Assembly: GCA_030686995.1 (NCBI GenBank)
Contig: CM060685.1
Coordinates: 127,807,823 to 127,871,822 of the forward strand
Length of the DNA stretch: 64,000 nt
Reading direction: 5' to 3'
Source of the DNA: Artemisia argyi
Taxonomy: Eukaryota; Streptophyta; Magnoliopsida; Asterales; Asteraceae
A program made the position numbers and the translations under genes. Shown here piece by piece: positions 1-11,761 of this stretch (position 1 is the stretch's first letter; every line of letters starts with the position of its first letter). The notes under the pieces were generated by a model. That model saw nothing but the letters and a program-made list of their open reading frames with translations. It ran no database searches and was not told where the DNA came from.

Positions 1-2
1 AA

Positions 3-1118
3 GATTCTTCTACTCTACTTGTTCCATCACACAACAATGATGCTGTGTACTACTCCAACTCCAATGATGATGACGATGATGACTTTAACACGTTGAATCA
101 GGGACTTGCTCTTATTGCTCGTGCATTCAGCAAATTATCCAACAAAACAAACAACCGTCAACGTTCATCTTCAAACACAAGAAATCAAGCTGTTGTTAAT
201 GATGGAAGAGTGGAAATTCAGAATCGTAGCTATGGTCGATCTGGTTCAGGAAGCTCTTCAGGAAATTATGGGAATGGTCAAAGGTTTAGTAACAATACTG
301 GGTTCAGAAACAACTCAGCATCTCCTCAACAAAGGTCTGACTCAGTTGCTACAAGGAACTCCAGCTCAGGGAATGCAGTTTGGTGCTACAATTGCAATGA
401 ACAAGGTCATATAGCTACAGCATGTCCCAAACCGAGAACTCGGGGAAGTAAGTTTCACAAGCAGGCATTACTCATGGCTCTTCAAGATGAAAAAGATGGA
501 CATTTCCCTGAACAGGACAACAACTTCATGGCAAATGTACACAATGATGATGACATGGAAGATCTGGAAGCTAATGCAGCTGTGATGCTTATGGCCAACA
601 TGCAGGAACTTAAGCTCAATGATTCAGGTCCAGTGTATGACACTGACGGCTTGTCTCAGGTACATGACCTCAATGCAAGCTTTATTAATGAAATAGTCTC
701 ACCTTCTGTTTATGAATCAGATATGGCGCAAGTTGTTCCATCTACATCATCTTCATCCTCTCAAACAGATGAACAAATAAGCACAGTTGTCATATTTGAT
801 GATGACACAGTTGTCTCATTTGATGATCCTATTGAGAACGATAAATATGATCAGTTAGAACAACATGAACCATCATTTGATCCAGACCCTGCCCTCATAT
901 TGTTATCTAAACAACTGGATGCTCAACAATTGCAAATAATCAAATGCAACGAGAAAAACAAAGTTTTAAAAGAACAAAATGCGTCATTTGCAAGAGACAT
1001 TGAGTGTTATAAAATTCAGCTTTCAAATCAAGAAGAAAAGATAAAACACACTAAAAGTTTTGAAAAAGCTTTTCAAGATTCTTACAACAAACAACAAGAT
1101 CTTCAACGCAAAATATAA
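3..1118 (+). pseudogene. gag: Copia gag, C-terminal half with CCHC zinc knuckle (5' partial)
   Basis: The frame is open from base 3, so the beginning lies upstream of the window. The protein would form the retrotransposon capsid and bind its RNA. A CX2CX4HX4C zinc knuckle, CYNCNEQGHIATAC, is read at about 385-426, after a Ser/Asn/Gly-rich linker typical of copia gag. An acidic, low-complexity stretch and a predicted coiled coil follow. The frame stops at TAA (1116-1118) but continues in the same frame without another stop, so one substitution, probably CAA to TAA, splits it from the next segment. Readthrough is an alternative but nothing supports it beyond the preserved frame. Confidence 0.8.
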
Positions 1119-3338
1119 GATTTAATTGAGTCACACGGAAAGTTGATTTCGAAACTTGAAAGTGAGAAGGGTGAATTGAAACAACAAGTTGAATGTCTTC
1201 AAACTGAACTTTCAAAAACAGAAACAAAATTGTCAAGTTGTCAAAAAGATTTTCATGAACATAAAATACGGAAAAGGAAGTACATAGACAACTTACTCGG
1301 TGATATTGTTGATCTTGAAAAACAACTCAAAGAATTTCGTCACATTGTTTACAAACACGGGAACTCTGTCACAACAATTCAGAAATTTACTTTAAAACCG
1401 AGACCCAATTGCGGATATGCACTTGGTGATTACAATTCAATGTTTCTACACACGGCATTCAAAGAAATTCCCAAAATTTACAGTATGGATTATTTTCTTG
1501 ATAATACGATTGTGCGTGCTGTTGTTTTTGATACTGAGGAAGAAGAAGAACTTGAAGACGAGAGTCGATCAAAAATGAGTCAAGTTCAATTTTGGACACC
1601 ATATGACTATTCAAAAGCTCCTCCACTTTCAAAATCTTTTGTCACTCAAAAGGAATTACCTGAGAAATCATGGTTTATCGAAGAGTCATATGTTTCATCT
1701 CACAATGCGGCTCCTGTCCCACCTGTAGCACAAATAAATGGTCCTTTACCATCATCCGGTGAACTTAAACGTTTACCAAAATGTCGTGTCTTAAATTATT
1801 TCAAAACCTTTATGGAAGACATCGATATTTTGGAGGAAACAATTGAACGCAATTCAGAAATAAAAATTGAAACTTTTCAATCCGCTTACGAGCGAGAAAA
1901 GAGAGATATTTTTCAAAAACAAATGAAACCAATTGTTCAACACCTTCGTCTATGTGCTACACGTTGGGATCAGGAACTTCAAAAGGAGGTCAAAAATATG
2001 ATAAACGTTTTTGATACTGCTGAAAATGAGATTTTGGTCCAAAAGCTACAAACTAAAGTTTTCAAAAATGATGCTGATCGACTCTTGGAACAAGTTCTCT
2101 GTGCTGATATTTTGTCTGTTATCATGAATGATCTCTATAAATCTGGTACTTCTATGCTTGTAGATGATCTCTGTGCTGATAACAATTTGTTGAACGTGGA
2201 ATTAGAGACACTTAAAAATGAGAATGAAAATCTGAAGAAAAAGAATGATGATGTGACAAAACAGTTTTCAAAAGAAATTTGTCAACTCAAACAAAGGCTT
2301 GAATGGTGTCAAGCTCAAAGTCTTAAAAAGGAATTGAAGTTTCAAAGTCAAAATGTTTCAAACTCTTGTCAGATTTGCAAAAACAACGAGTCTTTAAAAG
2401 GTCGATGTTTCCAATACGAGAAAGAAATTGCGGATTTAAAAATTGAAAACGCCGAATGGCAACAAAACCGTGATGACATCAAATATTGCAATGGTTTACT
2501 TGAGTCTGAAATTCAGGACAAAAATCACATCATCATTGATTTGAAAGAGAAAGTTAAGCTACTTCAAAAAGGAAAAATGGTTGACACCACGGTGATAGCA
2601 CCAGGAATGTATCAAATAAACAAAACTGATAAAGGAAAGGTTGTTCAAAACACTAATGTTGATAACTCCACTTCTACAGGACTAGTCTCCACTTCTAGCA
2701 TTAGCAGACCCAAGCGAAAAAGTAAAAAGAAGAATAGGATCTTGCAACGTAAGAGAGGACACCTAGAAGCTCAAGAAGTAGAAGACCAACTTAGGAATTT
2801 GAATAAAACTCATGTTGCATCAGATTTAGATTCTAATCTGGCAAATTGTAATCAAAATCTAAATGTAACGAATGATAAACCTTTGAATGTTTTGAATATT
2901 AATGCATCTTGTGTGTTTTGTCGTAAAAATGTATCATCTGGTGATCATACAAAATGTTTAGCTAATTCTCTTCTCAATCGTCATAAGAAACGTAGGACAC
3001 GCATTCCTTTTAGGCCCACTAATGCCTCTAAGTCTAACTTAGGAAAGCCGTCTTCTACGGTTTCTAATGAAGCTGAAGTTACCCCCATAGGTACCGAGAA
3101 CAAATCTAGGAATGAGCCAACGACTAGTGCATTTAACATTAAGAAAGCAAAAACTAGTTGGAATTGGCAACGTTGGTTACAACACAAACCAGACTTTAAA
3201 TGGATTCCTAAATTGTTGAATATATGTGTTACTAACCAACAGGAACCCGCATTGTCTTTGGGTTCCACCCTTACTTCTGTTCCACCCGTGTCTTCTTCTG
3301 GTGATGCAGGTGGTACAGATCGTTCTCTGGATTGTTGA
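1119..3338 (+). pseudogene. gag: Copia gag, coiled-coil C-terminal extension
   Basis: This is the in-frame continuation of gag after the TAA; there is no plausible ATG at its beginning, so it is not an independent gene. It is rich in Lys, Glu, Gln and Asn with long heptad-like stretches (for example around 1143-1330 and 2190-2580), consistent with the long coiled-coil tail of Sirevirus-type gag. Two Cys clusters (CQICKNNESLKGRC near 2370, CVFCRKNVSSGDHTKC near 2910) look like degenerate zinc-binding motifs. It overlaps the pol frame by 113 bases; pol is in the +1 frame relative to it, so either a programmed +1 shift or a small indel near 3320 joins the two. Confidence 0.75.
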
Positions 3339-6300
3339 TAGCGGATGCACCCGACATATGACAGGCAATCTTAAACTGTTGAAAAACTTTGTCTCAAAGT
3401 TCATTGGCACTGTCAGATTCGGGAATGATCATTACGCACTTATCATGAGATATGGTGACTTTATCAGCGGGAATATTGAAATCATTCGTGTTTATTATGT
3501 GGAAGGCCTTGGACACAACCTTTTCTCTGTTGGTCAATTCTGTGATGGGGATCTAGAAGTTGCATTTCGTGAGAAAACTTGCTTTGTTCGTGACTTACAA
3601 GGAAACGATCTAATGTCTGGCTCACGCGGCTCCAATCTTTATACAATATCAATGTCAGATATGATTGCAACATCTCCGATATGTCTTCTCTCCAAAGCAG
3701 AGTCAACTAAATCTTGGTTATGGCACAAACGTCTTTCGCACTTGAATTTCAGAACCATGACTGACCTTGCTCGTTATAAACTTGTCGATGGATTTCCAAG
3801 ATTCCGTTTTACCAAAGATCACTTATGTCCAGCCTGTGAACAAGGAAAAAGTACTCGTGCTCATTTTCCGTCTAAACCTGAGCAAAGTACGAATCATGTC
3901 TTACAACTGCTACATATGGATTTGTGTGGACCGATGCGTGTTCAAAGTATCAACGGTAAACGCTACATACTAGTAATTGTGGATGACTTCTCCAGATGGA
4001 CTTGGGTTTATTTTCTACGAAGTAAAGATCAAGCTCCTTCGATGATCATCACCTTTCTCACCAAAATTCAAGTTCAGCTTCGCAACACAGTTCGAATCGT
4101 CAGAACTGACAATGGAACTGAATTCAAGAATCAGACACTTCGGTCTTACTATGAGAAAGTGGGAATTGAACATCAAACGTCTATACCTAGAAGCCCAGAA
4201 CAGAATGGTGTGGTTGAAAGACGCAACAGGACGTTAGTGGAAGCTGCTAGAACTATGTTGATTAATGCTCAATTACCAGATTATTTATGGGCAGAAGCTG
4301 TTTCAACCGCATGTTATACTCAAAACCGTTGCATGATCACAAAACGCCATCGCAAAACACCATATCATATTGTTCACAAACGAAACCCGAACATCGACTA
4401 CTTTCATGTATTTGGAGCACTTTGCTATCCGAAAAATGATCGTGATGATTTAGGTAAACTCAAAGCTAAGGCTGACATCGGAGTGTTCGTTGGATATTGT
4501 GAAAATTCCAAAGGTTTTCGGATATGGAATCGTCGTACAAGAGAAATTCAAGAAACCATTCACGCTAATTTCGATGAACTCACCCAAATGGCTTCTGAGC
4601 AACACAGCTTAGGAACCGAATTCAACCGTCTTAACTCTCCGGCATCTTCAGCTGAACCTTTACCACTTAACCGCAAAGAATTAGAAACCTTGTTTGCTCC
4701 ACTATTTGATGACACAATTGAATACCGTCCTACTGAGGTCTCACCAAATTCCGCTGCTCAACCTGCTCACATTCCAGTACCAGACTCACCTCAACAAACT
4801 TCTACAAGTGTTGAGAGAGACGGTCCTTCAATTGAATCACCATCAACAGCAGAACAAACTGGTTCTACTCCCTGCCATCCAGCTGAAGATCCAACACCAC
4901 AATCAGTTCCACAATCCGCAGAGCATGATCCTGATGCGTTCATTAATCTGTTTGCACCAGCTACTACAGTTCCTGATATAGCTGAGTCGTCAACACGCAA
5001 CTTGGATCCTGCCAACATGCGAGATACGTATCAACTACACCCTTCAACACATAAATGGACTCGTGACCATCCACTAGTTCATATTATTGGCCATCCAGAT
5101 GCACCTGTTATGACAAGACAACGACTTCACACCGATGGAGAAACTTGCATCTACGCACTCACAGTTTGTCATGAAGAACCCAAGAACATTAAAGATGCAA
5201 TGACCTATGACAACTGGATTGAATCTATGCAAGAGGAATTTCAGCAATTCATAAGATTAGAAGTCTGGGAATTAGTTGAAAGACCTGACGGAGTCTTTGT
5301 CATCGGATTAAAATGGATATGGAAGAATAAGCTTGATGCAGAAGAAACAGTCATCCGCAACAAATCACGTCTGGTAGCGAAAGGATACTCTCAACTTGAA
5401 GGTCTAGACTTTGCTGAATCCTTTGCTCCAGTGGCGCGACATGAAGCTGTTCGGATCTTTTTGGCTTATGCTACTCATAGGAATATGGTGGTTTACCAAA
5501 TGGATGTGAAAACTGCATTTCTGAATGGAGAACTCCGTGAAGAAGTTTATGTCAGCCAACCTGAAGGCTTCGTTGATCCTGAGCGTCCTAATCACGTCTA
5601 CCGACTCAAAAAGGCTCTCTACGGACTCAAACAAGCCCCACGGGCGTGGTATGACAAACTGTCCACTTTCTTACTGGCCAATAAATTTTTTAAAGGATCG
5701 GTGGATCCAACACTGTTTACAAAAACCTACGGGGAGGACTTACTTGTTGTTCAAATATATGTCGATGACATCATTTTTGCCTCAACAAAACGAAGTTACT
5801 CTAATGATTTTGCAAAATTAATGAAAGATAATTTTGAAATGTCCATGATGGGTGAACTTACGTTCTTTCTAGGATTACAAGTTCATCAATCACCCCGTGG
5901 TATTTTTATAAATCAGTCCAAATATGCTCTCGAAATTCTTAAGAAACATGGAATGATGTCTTGTGATACTTTTAATACACCAATGGGCTATACCACAAAA
6001 CTAGATGCTGATTTACATGGGACTCCTGTTGACCCTACCAAATACCGAAGTATGATTGGGTCCCTCATGTATCTCACATCTAGTAGACCTGATATAGTAT
6101 TTGCTGTCTACATGTGCTCTCGCTATCAGTCCAGACCAACTGAAAAACACCTCAGTGAGGTCAAAAGAATCCTTCGATACATTAAGGGAACCATTAACTT
6201 AGGAATCTGGTATCCGAAGGATTCTGGTTTTGAACTAATTGCTTTTTCAGATGCTGATCATGCAGGATGTTTAGACACATGCAAAAGTACATCTGGTGGA

Positions 6301-6735
6301 TTACAGTTTCTCGGAGACAAACTTGTGTCATGGCAATCTAAGAAGCAGGACTGCACTTCACTGTCGTCTACGGAATTTGAATACGTAGCCATGTCTGCTT
6401 GTTGCGCTCAAGTCATTTGGATGAGATCACAACTTAAAGATTATGGCTACCTATTCAACAAGATTCCCATCTACTGTGATTCAAAGAGTGCAATTGCTAT
6501 CTCCTGCAACACTGTGCATCATTGCAAATCCAAACACATCGATCTCCGATATCATTTCATCAAAGAGCATGTGGAAAGGGGTACAGTTGAACTTTATTTC
6601 GTTGGAACTGAGTACCAATTGGCAGACTTACTTACCAAATCTCTGGCACCATCCAGGTTTGCTAGTCTAGTCCACCAAATTGGTATGAGATGTTTGACAC
6701 CAGAGGATCTGGAAAAGTTTTTAAAACACCACTGA
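3226..6735 (+). CDS. pol: Copia pol polyprotein: protease, integrase, reverse transcriptase, RNase H
   Basis: Uninterrupted frame of 1169 codons; recognisable homology begins at about residue 34. The protease motif is [13 protein letters not shown] (catalytic Asp 38). The integrase HHCC finger spans about residues 165-205 ([10 protein letters not shown] ... CPACEQGK), and the DDE core has D near 232 (HMDLCGP), D near 292 (RTDNGTEF) and E near 328 ([13 protein letters not shown]). RT begins near 690 ([13 protein letters not shown]) with the catalytic YVDD at about 845. RNase H starts near 1009 (SDADHAGC ... [10 protein letters not shown]) and ends at LADLLTKSL. All catalytic motifs are intact, unlike every other pol in the window, suggesting a comparatively young copy. 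The ATG at 3226 is unlikely to be used; expression would need fusion to gag. Confidence 0.92.
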   Translation: MLLTNRNPHCLWVPPLLLFHPCLLLVMQVVQIVLWIVDSGCTRHMTGNLKLLKNFVSKFIGTVRFGNDHYALIMRYGDFISGNIEIIRVYYVEGLGHNLFSVGQFCDGDLEVAFREKTCFVRDLQGNDLMSGSRGSNLYTISMSDMIATSPICLLSKAESTKSWLWHKRLSHLNFRTMTDLARYKLVDGFPRFRFTKDHLCPACEQGKSTRAHFPSKPEQSTNHVLQLLHMDLCGPMRVQSINGKRYILVIVDDFSRWTWVYFLRSKDQAPSMIITFLTKIQVQLRNTVRIVRTDNGTEFKNQTLRSYYEKVGIEHQTSIPRSPEQNGVVERRNRTLVEAARTMLINAQLPDYLWAEAVSTACYTQNRCMITKRHRKTPYHIVHKRNPNIDYFHVFGALCYPKNDRDDLGKLKAKADIGVFVGYCENSKGFRIWNRRTREIQETIHANFDELTQMASEQHSLGTEFNRLNSPASSAEPLPLNRKELETLFAPLFDDTIEYRPTEVSPNSAAQPAHIPVPDSPQQTSTSVERDGPSIESPSTAEQTGSTPCHPAEDPTPQSVPQSAEHDPDAFINLFAPATTVPDIAESSTRNLDPANMRDTYQLHPSTHKWTRDHPLVHIIGHPDAPVMTRQRLHTDGETCIYALTVCHEEPKNIKDAMTYDNWIESMQEEFQQFIRLEVWELVERPDGVFVIGLKWIWKNKLDAEETVIRNKSRLVAKGYSQLEGLDFAESFAPVARHEAVRIFLAYATHRNMVVYQMDVKTAFLNGELREEVYVSQPEGFVDPERPNHVYRLKKALYGLKQAPRAWYDKLSTFLLANKFFKGSVDPTLFTKTYGEDLLVVQIYVDDIIFASTKRSYSNDFAKLMKDNFEMSMMGELTFFLGLQVHQSPRGIFINQSKYALEILKKHGMMSCDTFNTPMGYTTKLDADLHGTPVDPTKYRSMIGSLMYLTSSRPDIVFAVYMCSRYQSRPTEKHLSEVKRILRYIKGTINLGIWYPKDSGFELIAFSDADHAGCLDTCKSTSGGLQFLGDKLVSWQSKKQDCTSLSSTEFEYVAMSACCAQVIWMRSQLKDYGYLFNKIPIYCDSKSAIAISCNTVHHCKSKHIDLRYHFIKEHVERGTVELYFVGTEYQLADLLTKSLAPSRFASLVHQIGMRCLTPEDLEKFLKHH

Positions 6736-6831
6736 TCGTCAAACATCACAACTATCTTTGTATAATAGTTTGTTTTTCTTTCTTTTCTATAAACTAATAT
6801 AAACACAAAAAGATTTTTCACATTCTATCTT

Positions 6832-6835
<4 letters not shown>

Positions 6836-6864
<29 letters not shown>
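6836..6864 (+). repeat. Poly(A) tract of 29 A after pol
   Basis: An uninterrupted run of 29 adenines lies 100 bases after the pol stop and just before the first GAGGGGGAG tract. It could be an expanded homopolymer or a relic of a captured polyadenylated RNA. Confidence 0.9.
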
Positions 6865-6866
<2 letters not shown>

Positions 6867-6912
6867 CAAGTATATCGCTTCCATTCAACACCTTGTTCAT
6901 ACTTTACAAGTG

Positions 6913-6923
6913 TTGAGGGGGAG
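6913..6923 (+). promoter_or_regulatory. Polypurine-tract-like TTGAGGGGGAG
   Basis: This matches the purine core of the tract next to the 3' LTR of the same element (15091-15102). Sireviruses are known for multiple polypurine tracts. Here it follows pol directly, where the 3' LTR would begin in a copia element lacking an extra ORF. Confidence 0.5.
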
Positions 6924-7933
6924 TCACGCTTAAATCTTTTACCAAATCTAAATGGTATACTTGCATATTTCCTGCATTTTACGGTTCTTCAGAATGTGTG
7001 GACGATTTCTTTTACGTCACTTTGTCTCATTTGTTACTTAATCTTCATAAGTTAGGCATATCTTAATGGTACTTATGGTTTGCAAGAAACTTTAGGACAC
7101 TAACTTGTTTCTTATAAAAGTATAAGGACTAAAAGTGACTAAAATCAAACCTTTTTCAAAATAAATAAAACAAACCGTACAAACCAAAAACACCACAATT
7201 TCAAAACTACTAAACCCCTAAAACCCTTTTCTTAAACCTACGGTTCAAAATCATTCGAGCCAACCACAACCTTGATCTTTAAATTGTAAGTATCACTAGT
7301 GCATTACAAACATAGGTTCTTGATTAATTGGTCTTTCAACGGTTCAATCTTGTGATTTCTTGATGTCGAGAACTAGGGTTAGGTTTTTTTGAAAAATGCT
7401 ATTAACGTGATGTGGTGTTTAATTCTTGATAGGGTTTAGGTACTATGATTGTTTCTAACACATACTCATCGACTATTAACACATTCCATCATGTTTCTTT
7501 GTTTTTCGAATTCATAAGATTGGGTCGAAATGGGTTAATAAGTTTCTGTGATTATTGGGTTGTTTTTAGTGGTGGGATTTGCTTCAAAGGTCTCTTATGT
7601 GCATGCTTAATCTTGCTAGGATGTTTCACACTCTTGAACGTGATTCTCGATAAACTTGTATGCCTCGTTCGTGAAAAACATCGAGTTAAACGTGTCTCTA
7701 GTGTTGTCTATTGTGCTATGTGTCATGTTATGCATCATACTTGTAGTCATAATATGCTAGAACTCTGTAATACTCACTTGTTTCTTATTCGTGAAGTTAT
7801 CGAAATACATGTTCTAGTACATTATCGCAATCTTTGTGATTTTGCCTAAAAGGTGTTTATCCATCGTGGTGACAGGACAAAATCATTGGAAATATTATTT
7901 GTGAAGGATAAGTACGTATGACTTCAATTAAAA

Positions 7934-8376
7934 TTCGAGTCAATTCTTGTATAAGAATTTTTCTCGAAAAACTGTGTTTTATCGAAATCTTCTCAAAATT
8001 ATCGAGAACCTGAAGTTTTTCGATAAATATTGTTCAAAGCCCAATTTTTTCGAAAACTTCATTTTTTTTTCGAAATCTTTCGGTGAACTATACTTTTCGA
8101 AATCTTCAGTTTCTCGAAAAATGTTTTTGTCGAGAATAACTTTGCTTTCTCGATAACTTAAAGTTTTCGATAACTTTCTCGAGAAATCACATTCTCGATA
8201 AAAGTCACACTTTTCGATAACATTCAGTGAATTACAGTTTTTCAATATCACTTGTTTCTCGACAATATTGATCATAGAAATTTTTCTCGATATCATAATG
8301 TTTTTCGAACAAGACATAGAATTCGATAAATGTCAATAATGTGGAATTTTTTTCGAGAAGTATAATTTCTCGATAA
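7934..8376. repeat. Dense array of TCGA-centred motifs
   Basis: Counting by eye gives 21 TCGA tetramers in about 443 bases, most as TTTTCGAAA, TCTCGATAA or TTCGATAA variants spaced 10-30 bases apart. Fewer than two would be expected by chance in DNA of this length, and CpG is otherwise scarce in the neighbourhood. The copies are too diverged in spacing to be a simple tandem repeat. TCGA is self-complementary, so the array has no inherent orientation. Confidence 0.85.
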
Positions 8377-8667
8377 AGTTCCACTATTGCATTCTTGTTG
8401 CAATCTATCTCAATGATTTATTCTTGATATCTTGTTTGGCATTATCAATGTTACCTTGGTGTGATTCATTAGTGTTGTGTAATGTGATGTTATTATGAAT
8501 TGTGCTTGTCATGTTGTGCTTATCTGCAAGGTGCATTATTTGACTTATAACAAAATGACACATTTGTGGTTAACTGTCTCAAGTAGATATCTGTATCCGA
8601 ACTCTAAACTGTGCTAACACATAACAAATTTGGATGTTTGGTTTATGGTGATACTTTTCAGATAAAC

Positions 8668-9147
8668 ATGGCTGAACACAATGAGAACGTTGCTGAACAA
8701 ACTCTTCCATTACTCACCTTGGATGACATCACTCCCGAGAACTACAATGTCACAATTGGCAACAACAATCCCAGAGTCGATTTCAACAAGTTGAATATCA
8801 CAGAGAAATCATGCAAGATTGTGAAAGATATCCTACTGGCACATCCATGCAAACCACTTCTCACCTGCTCTACTTCAGTTCCACTGTTCTACCTTCATCA
8901 GTTCTGGCTTACTGCTCAGGCCAACTTGGATGATGTGTCTTTCACCGTTACATTAGATAGCCAAGATTACTCTGTAGATCATGACGTTCTTCGAACAGCC
9001 CTTCTCATGCCACAAACTGACAACGAATTTGCTCCGATACTACCTGACCTGGAACTTCTTGACTTCTTCATTGAATTAGGATATGAGGTTGATGATGATG
9101 AACCTCTAATCAAGCTTTCCAAATTTAATGTCAAGTATATCCCTTAG
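8668..9147 (+). pseudogene. Extra ORF in envelope position, N-terminal segment
   Basis: The first in-frame ATG is at 8668 (MAEHNENVAEQ). The segment encodes a folded-looking domain (FYLHQFWLTAQANLDD ... DHDVLRTALLMP) that I recall from Asteraceae copia elements annotated only as hypothetical or Pol-like. No signal peptide or membrane segment is visible, so there is no evidence that it is a real envelope. It ends at TAG (9145-9147); the same frame continues directly into PWRTF, so this stop probably replaced a CAG codon. The function is unknown. Confidence 0.65.
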
Positions 9148-11037
9148 CCTTGGAGAACATTCTGTCTGTTGGTTGTTAGATCTATATCTGGAAGGAAAAG
9201 TGGTCATGAACATCCAAGACTCGAACACCTGCAAACATTCTGGGGTATGGTGACTCTGACATCAATTGACTTTGCAGTTCCTATCATGAATGATATCGTC
9301 TACAGTATTCAGACCGACCGTGTGAAGACTATGATACCATTCACAAGATTCACCAAGCTTATCATTGAACATCTCTGCAAAAGTTCTCCAGAATTCATCA
9401 AAAGGATGGTTGATCCTAATGAGCCGAAGCACCTCTTTGAGGACGACTTCACCACCTCATTTATCAAATCGACCACTTCCTCAACCAAGATCAAAGGAAT
9501 GAGGATTCCCGAATACCTTCTGAATGACAGCATTAAGAACAGGGCGAACTTCAAGTTGTATGATCTGGCTTACAAAGGGGAACTGGAAGAAGCAACAATA
9601 AAGACTCGTAGCAAAGGAGGTGTAAAGTCTGGGAGTACCACGAGCACCACTGAATCACCTCATACAAGATCTAAGTCTGCTACAATGGTAAAACCCAAGA
9701 CTACTACCACACCTAAACCTACATCCAAACCTAAACCTGCTACCAAACCAAAGAAGAAGGCAACTCCTGAGTACTTTATTCGGGATGAACCTACTCCTCC
9801 ACCTTCTGACACCGAGTCCGAGTTTGATACTGAATCTGATGAAGAAGAACCTGACTATGAACTGAGATACAGAGCACCTGATGAAGGATTTCCTGCAACA
9901 GAGATTGCCGTTCAACAAAGTCTTGTAACTTATGAAGAAGAGACAAGGAAAAGAAAAGGAGTCACTATCAATGAGCCGAATGATGATGAAGACGAAGCAA
10001 TCGTTGAACCATTAGTCGATAAACGCAAACTGAAGAGTATAGTTGTCGACACTAGAGCTGAAGAAAAGCAGCTTAGGAAAGAACAGAGGAAAGCAAGTCT
10101 TGAAAGCCGACTTCTATCACACCCTCCAACACCACCACCTATCGATCAGTCAGAACATGTAAGGGCTACAAGCAGTATGGTTCCTCCAACAACGTCAGAA
10201 TCAGCTCCACAACCTGATGACAACGTTAAGGATACAGACAAGACTGAAGATGTCCACATGACTGAGACTGCTACTTTAGAGGAGAATGTTGGCGGTCAAG
10301 AAAACTTAGCTACGGATCAGGAACATGAATATCTTATTACTCCAGAGTTTCTTGCACGAGAAGCAGAGGAAGCAGAAGAACGTCGCAGAAAAGAAAATGA
10401 AGAGAAGAACCAGTTCGACACCAACATATTTCTTAAGTCATCTTCTCAGCAGACTTCCTCAGCTCAACCTCCACCTCCACAAGACTCTCCACCAAAGGAT
10501 CCGACTCCTCCCGCTTCTTCTTCGGACTCTCACAACGAGTCATCGTCCGAATCATCACCCGAGCACTCATCTCCCACACCTTCTGAAACCGCATCTAAAC
10601 AGCATTCGATCAATGAACCAAAACAACAAGTTGATCTTCAGGAGCAAGTGAACAAACTCACCGACATGGTTACCAAACTTACTAAACAAGTTGAGGAATT
10701 CCAGGATTCTACGCAGCTGATCGACAAGTTCTTGAAATCTGATTACGAAGGATTTATCAGAACTGCAACACATGATTTTCTCACTGAAAATCTGGTTGAG
10801 ATGATCACTCCTGAGATAGCAAACCTTCTCAAACCAATCAATGACAACTTGGATCACAGAATTAGAAGTGTAACAAGGAAAATGTTGTCTACTACACCAT
10901 TCACGCTTCACACCGCAAAATCTTCTACTGTGGCTCCAACCGTCCAAGAATTGTCCTTCAATGACATGCTTGTCAAACTCTTCGACAACCTTGCCACCAA
11001 AACCACACAGACAGCTGAAGAAAAAAGGCCTGTATGA
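9148..11037 (+). pseudogene. Extra ORF in envelope position, central segment
   Basis: This is the in-frame continuation of the upstream segment. The first 130 residues continue the N-terminal domain (ISGRKSG ... LQTFWGM ... PFTRFTKLIIEHLC). The rest is low-complexity: Thr/Pro/Lys-rich (9640-9780), acidic (9790-9870) and Ser/Pro-rich (10440-10600), then a short predicted coiled coil (VDLQEQVNKLTDMVTKLTKQ, near 10630). The frame is lost at a run of six A (11021-11026): one base fewer would restore the phase of the downstream segment. That could be a real indel or a homopolymer sequencing error. Confidence 0.65.
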
Positions 11038-11761
11038 TGCTATGGTAGCTTACATGTCAAAAGAGTCTTGCAAAGATGCTGCTGGAACCAGAAAACGGAC
11101 AAGAAAAGATGACGATCCTGACCCAAACTCCAAAGGCAAGAAACCTAAGTCTGGAACAGGTCCCTCATCCTCTCTACAACCACAAAAGGACTCCACTCCT
11201 CCTGGAACTCAACAACAACCCTCAGATACTGGTAAAGGTCAAACTGAAGATGAAGAAATGTTCATGGAACAAACTGATGACTTCCAAGATCAACATAACA
11301 CCGATTACCGTGCTCCACCTACTCATGATTCTCATGCTGGTCCATCATCACCGTCCAAAGCCAAAGACAAAGATGCTACATCCAAGTCTAAGAAATCCAA
11401 GAAGAAAACACGTCATTCATGGCTCGACAATGATGACAGTCCTCAAAATGATTGGCTGACAGAAATGGTCCAAGCTCAACCTCCTCTTGAAGAAGAAGAA
11501 CCCCTTCCTGGTAACACTCTTCAGTTTACCCAAGTAATTATGACGGATCTTCACATCGACAAACTCACAAAGGAAGAGCTTAGGAGAATCAATAGGGATG
11601 CACAAGAATTCCTCAAGAAAAGATCTGGAAACAAAGTCGAATACGAATATCACATGCAGAATATAGCTAGTGCAATGTCTGCCGACTTTGACTGGTTAAA
11701 TCCTGAAGTGAATATCGATCTAAGTTCGAAGAATCATGAAAAACCTTACTTCACCGACTGA
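11027..11761 (+). pseudogene. Extra ORF in envelope position, charged linker segment
   Basis: Homology resumes in the next frame at GLYDAM just after the A-run. It is a highly charged, disordered-looking region with Lys/Arg clusters (RKRTRKDDDP; SKSKKSKKKTRHSW) that resemble nuclear localisation signals, followed by acidic patches. Open sequence in this frame extends up to 10961, but that upstream part overlaps the central segment and is a shadow. It ends at TGA (11759-11761), after which the same frame stays open. Confidence 0.6.

Larger units (their letters stand above)
6736..8667 (+). other. Noncoding spacer between copia pol and the extra ORF
   Basis: No convincing coding sequence. It contains the poly(A) tract, a polypurine-like TTGAGGGGGAG at 6913-6923, AT-rich sequence, and the dense TCGA array described separately. 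An open stretch at 7445-7849 encodes a Cys/His/Leu-rich peptide with no recognisable domain; I treat it as chance. The spacer could hold a splice acceptor or internal promoter for the downstream ORF, but I see no clear signal. Confidence 0.6.

Noticed and set aside
7445..7849. 134-codon open stretch rich in Cys, His and Leu
   Set aside because: It lies in the spacer after pol, has no domain I recognise and no support from repeats or neighbours; its length is possible by chance.
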